Origin: Anaerolineae bacterium | GTDB taxonomy: Bacteria; Chloroflexota; Anaerolineae; Aggregatilineales; Phototrophicaceae | Direction: 5' to 3' | Assembly (NCBI GenBank): GCA_028284565.1 | Contig: JANQRM010000039.1 | Coordinates: forward strand, 1 to 8,770 | Length of the DNA: 8,770 nucleotides | Shown here: positions 6,735 to 8,770 of the stretch, piece by piece | Numbering within the stretch: position 1 is the stretch's first letter | Layout: the number at the start of each line of letters is the position of its first letter | Program-made: the position numbers and the translations under genes | Notes under the pieces: generated by a model | Seen by the model: only the letters and a program-made list of their open reading frames with translations | Databases searched by the model: none | Told to the model about the DNA's origin: nothing

Positions 6735-8003
6735 ATGACCTCACCCCAGCCCCCCATGCCCAACACGCGAGAGATTAGCGATGTTCTTAAGCGTGTCAAT
6801 GACTTAGGTTCTAGCACCGAGAAATTGTTTAGTCGTTTGTATAGCGGACTGAATAAGCGATCCCATATGTCTGATTCTCAATTTCCATTAGCCTTAACTC
6901 CTGAACAAGCCATTGAGCAGGAAGTGCGTCGGCGCGATGCAGAAATCAGCCGTCTATATCGTATTGTGGCGAGTGTCGATGAAGGCATTCTCATGCTCGA
7001 TATTGAAGGCATGATTGTCATGATTAATCAAGCGGCACAGAATATGTTGGCGGATGATCAAGCCAATTTGTGGGAAACGGGATTGGGTGAGCTATTTCAG
7101 CATTATCAATCTGTCGATCAAATTGACGGTGAATTGGAACTCATCGGCGAGCAATATGATGTCGAGGTCTTCGACCGCACCATTTATGCTCAGGTCGCAG
7201 GGATTGGAGACGACAGCGGACGACGTATTGGGACCTTAATGATTTTGCGAGATGTGACTCAAGCGAGTCGGTCTGAACGCATGAAAAAAGGTTTTGTCAC
7301 CCATATCTCCCACGAACTCAAAACGCCCATGACGGTCATCAAAATGGCGAGTGAAGTACTGAGTGGGCAGAAGTCAGATGAACCCGTCAATGAGCGCATC
7401 CTTGATACCCTCACCCGCAATGTCGATATCTTAGACCGCATGGTGGTGGAATTACTTGATATTTCCGAATTGGATTCGGGTGAGTTTGATATAGAACGGA
7501 AACCCGTTAATTTAGAGACTCTCATCTGGCGAACAGCAAATGAGTATTCGGAAACGATCCAAAAAGCCCAGCTCGACCTAATGGTGATGACCCGTGATGT
7601 CGACCGCTTGGTGGTAACAGGCGACGAAGCCCGTCTCAAATGGGCATTAGGACATCTGCTCCGCAATAGTATTAACTATACTGAGCGCAACGGGCGCATT
7701 GTGATGTCGGCTGGAGTCGTCACGATTGAAGGTGTGGAGCAAATCGCTGTGCGTGTGCGCGATAATGGTGTGGGCATAGGCGAAAAAGATATTCCGCAAC
7801 TCTTTGATCGTTTTTATCGCGGCGAACCCCGCACAAAAAGCGGGAAACTCCTTGACCCGCGTGGCTTGGGACAAGGATTGTATATTGCCAAAACCATTGT
7901 CGAAATGCATGGAGGCTATATCAGCGTCCGTACCACGGTACACGTCGGCAGTGAATTCACCATGCACCTCCCCTTGCCTGTTGACCTGCCTACTTCGAAA
8001 TAA
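6735..8003 (+). CDS. Soluble PAS-domain sensor histidine kinase (HisKA/HATPase_c)
   Basis: This 422-residue kinase has no transmembrane segment, so it probably senses a cytoplasmic signal or a partner protein. Residues 1-65 are polar and unassigned. A PAS domain spans about 73-176 (VDEGILMLD and INQAAQNML near its start, ILRDVTQ at its end). HisKA follows, with phospho-acceptor H193 in SHELKTP. The H-E-L-K-T motif (E194, T197) is the form associated with both kinase and phosphatase activity. HATPase_c has N311 in the N box, D343-x-G-x-G, an F box (LFDRFYRG), and GLGQGL at 377-382, so it looks fully active. I chose the ATG at 6735 over the GTG at 6729 because AGGTGA (6727-6732) overlaps the upstream stop and is placed for 6735. 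The likely target is the regulator just upstream, perhaps also the divergent paralogue. The ligand of the PAS domain cannot be read from sequence. Confidence 0.92.
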   Translation: MTSPQPPMPNTREISDVLKRVNDLGSSTEKLFSRLYSGLNKRSHMSDSQFPLALTPEQAIEQEVRRRDAEISRLYRIVASVDEGILMLDIEGMIVMINQAAQNMLADDQANLWETGLGELFQHYQSVDQIDGELELIGEQYDVEVFDRTIYAQVAGIGDDSGRRIGTLMILRDVTQASRSERMKKGFVTHISHELKTPMTVIKMASEVLSGQKSDEPVNERILDTLTRNVDILDRMVVELLDISELDSGEFDIERKPVNLETLIWRTANEYSETIQKAQLDLMVMTRDVDRLVVTGDEARLKWALGHLLRNSINYTERNGRIVMSAGVVTIEGVEQIAVRVRDNGVGIGEKDIPQLFDRFYRGEPRTKSGKLLDPRGLGQGLYIAKTIVEMHGGYISVRTTVHVGSEFTMHLPLPVDLPTSK

Positions 8004-8016
8004 ACCGTAATAATTC

Positions 8017-8046
8017 TTGCGTCGAGTCGTATCACTTCGCTACAAT
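8017..8046 (+). promoter_or_regulatory. Candidate sigma-70-type promoter for the branching enzyme gene
   Basis: TTGCGT (8017-8022) and TACAAT (8041-8046) are separated by 18 nt in the 77-nt gap after the kinase gene. The -10 matches the consensus at five of six positions; the -35 keeps only the TTG core. Transcription would start near 8053, giving a leader of about 28 nt. No terminator hairpin is visible after the kinase, so readthrough may also contribute. Confidence 0.5.
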
Positions 8047-8080
8047 CGCATCCAATATCTAAACGATTAAAGGAAATCTG

Positions 8081-8770
8081 ATGGGCGCGATTGGAGCGTT
8101 TACCTTTGTTTTGCATAGCCATCTGCCGTATGCACGCTTAGCAGGACGTTGGCCCCACGGCGAAGAATGGATTCATGAAGCGGCGAGCGAGACCTATATT
8201 CCCCTGCTTCAGACTCTGTATGACCTCAAAGACAATGGAGTTGATTTCAAATTAACTTTGGGCATCACTCCGATTCTGGCGGAGCAACTGGCAGATGGGG
8301 ATGTCTTAAATCACTTCGATGCTTATTTGGACGAAAAAATCGAAGCCGCCTCACGCGATATGGAGTACTTCGCAGGTAAACCCATTGATGTACCACAAGA
8401 AGTCTCAGAAGAATCCACCACAGACGAAGGCGACCCCGTCTCACCTTATTTTGAGGAAATGGAACAGCCATCCACAGAAGATGAGCATCTGCGCTATCTA
8501 GCCGAGTGGTATCGAGATTGGTATAGCGAAATCAAAGACCTTTTTGACAATCGCTTCAATCGAGACATCATCGGCTCGTTCAAAAAATTGCAAGATGAAG
8601 GCTATATCGAAATTACGACCAGTGCCGCGACGCATGGGTATTTGCCCCTTCTCAGTCATGACAGTGCGATTAACGCTCAACTCAAAGCAGGCATTCAAAG
8701 TTACAAGCGCATGTTTGGCAAAAACCCAACAGGTATCTGGCTACCCGAATGTGCCTATCGCCCAGCCTAT
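8081..8770 (+). CDS. GH57 family 1,4-alpha-glucan branching enzyme, N-terminal part (230 codons; runs off right edge)
   Basis: This enzyme transfers alpha-1,4-glucan segments to alpha-1,6 positions in glycogen-type polymers and acts in the cytoplasm. Seen: FTFVLHSHLPYARLAGRWPH at residues 8-27, including the H-x-H of GH57 conserved region 1; KLTLGITPILAEQL at 57-70; TSAATHGYLPLL at 180-191; and GIWLPECAYRP at 218-228. E223 in the last motif corresponds to the catalytic nucleophile of this family (about position 183 in characterised archaeal and Thermus enzymes, from memory). The catalytic aspartate and C-terminal helical domains lie beyond the window. Residues of about 98-136 form an acidic, low-complexity insertion that explains most of the shift of E223. 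The ATG has an AAAGGA site (8069-8074) six bases upstream. Its own promoter suggests it is separate from the two-component pair. An alpha-amylase or 4-alpha-glucanotransferase of the same family is possible, but the WLPECAYRP and SAATHGYLPLL motifs favour branching enzyme. Confidence 0.9.
   Translation, partial: MGAIGAFTFVLHSHLPYARLAGRWPHGEEWIHEAASETYIPLLQTLYDLKDNGVDFKLTLGITPILAEQLADGDVLNHFDAYLDEKIEAASRDMEYFAGKPIDVPQEVSEESTTDEGDPVSPYFEEMEQPSTEDEHLRYLAEWYRDWYSEIKDLFDNRFNRDIIGSFKKLQDEGYIEITTSAATHGYLPLLSHDSAINAQLKAGIQSYKRMFGKNPTGIWLPECAYRPAY

Noticed and set aside
7259..7666. 135-codon minus-strand frame opposite the histidine kinase
   Set aside because: It is fully antisense to conserved kinase motifs; its Ser/Arg-rich composition reflects complementary coding sequence.
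1..8770. Defence island or mobile element context for the nuclease genes
   Set aside because: There is no transposase, integrase, CRISPR repeat, tRNA or toxin-antitoxin pair in the window; AddAB is better explained as housekeeping repair.

Overview
The window is a compact bacterial chromosomal segment of moderate base composition, with little non-coding DNA and free use of GTG and TTG starts alongside ATG. I saw no tRNA, rRNA, CRISPR array, insertion sequence or phage gene. The gene mix (AddAB-type recombination nuclease, single-domain response regulators, soluble PAS histidine kinase, GH57 glucan branching enzyme) would fit a Chloroflexota/Anaerolineae-like genome. That placement is an impression from protein style, not a demonstrated assignment.

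Left two thirds (1-6060, minus strand): four genes packed head to tail, so probably one operon. In transcription order they are a single-domain response regulator (GTG start near 6060); a two-helix membrane protein with a NERD-like domain whose usual nuclease residues look substituted; a 1096-residue AddB-type protein with a PD-(D/E)XK nuclease and an apparent four-cysteine Fe-S site; and an AddA/UvrD-type helicase that runs off the left edge. Gaps are 14 nt, 9 nt and a 1-nt stop/start overlap. The last two genes should encode the subunits of a helicase-nuclease that resects double-strand breaks for RecA loading. What the regulator and membrane protein add is unknown.

Middle (6061-6320): an AT-rich divergent intergenic region. 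It carries a good extended -10 promoter for the rightward genes and only weak candidates for the leftward operon.

Right third (6321-8770, plus strand): a second single-domain response regulator (TTG start), clearly paralogous to the leftward one, followed almost without a gap by a soluble PAS-HisKA-HATPase histidine kinase. The kinase is the obvious phosphodonor for its neighbour and possibly for the divergent paralogue. After a 77-nt gap with its own plausible promoter comes the first 230 codons of a GH57 1,4-alpha-glucan branching enzyme (glycogen synthesis), cut by the right edge just after its catalytic glutamate motif.

Most genes belong to known families. The points of interest are the regulator/NERD/AddBA arrangement, the degenerate NERD motif, the altered Fe-S cysteine spacing in AddB, the divergent paralogous receivers, and an acidic insertion in the branching enzyme.
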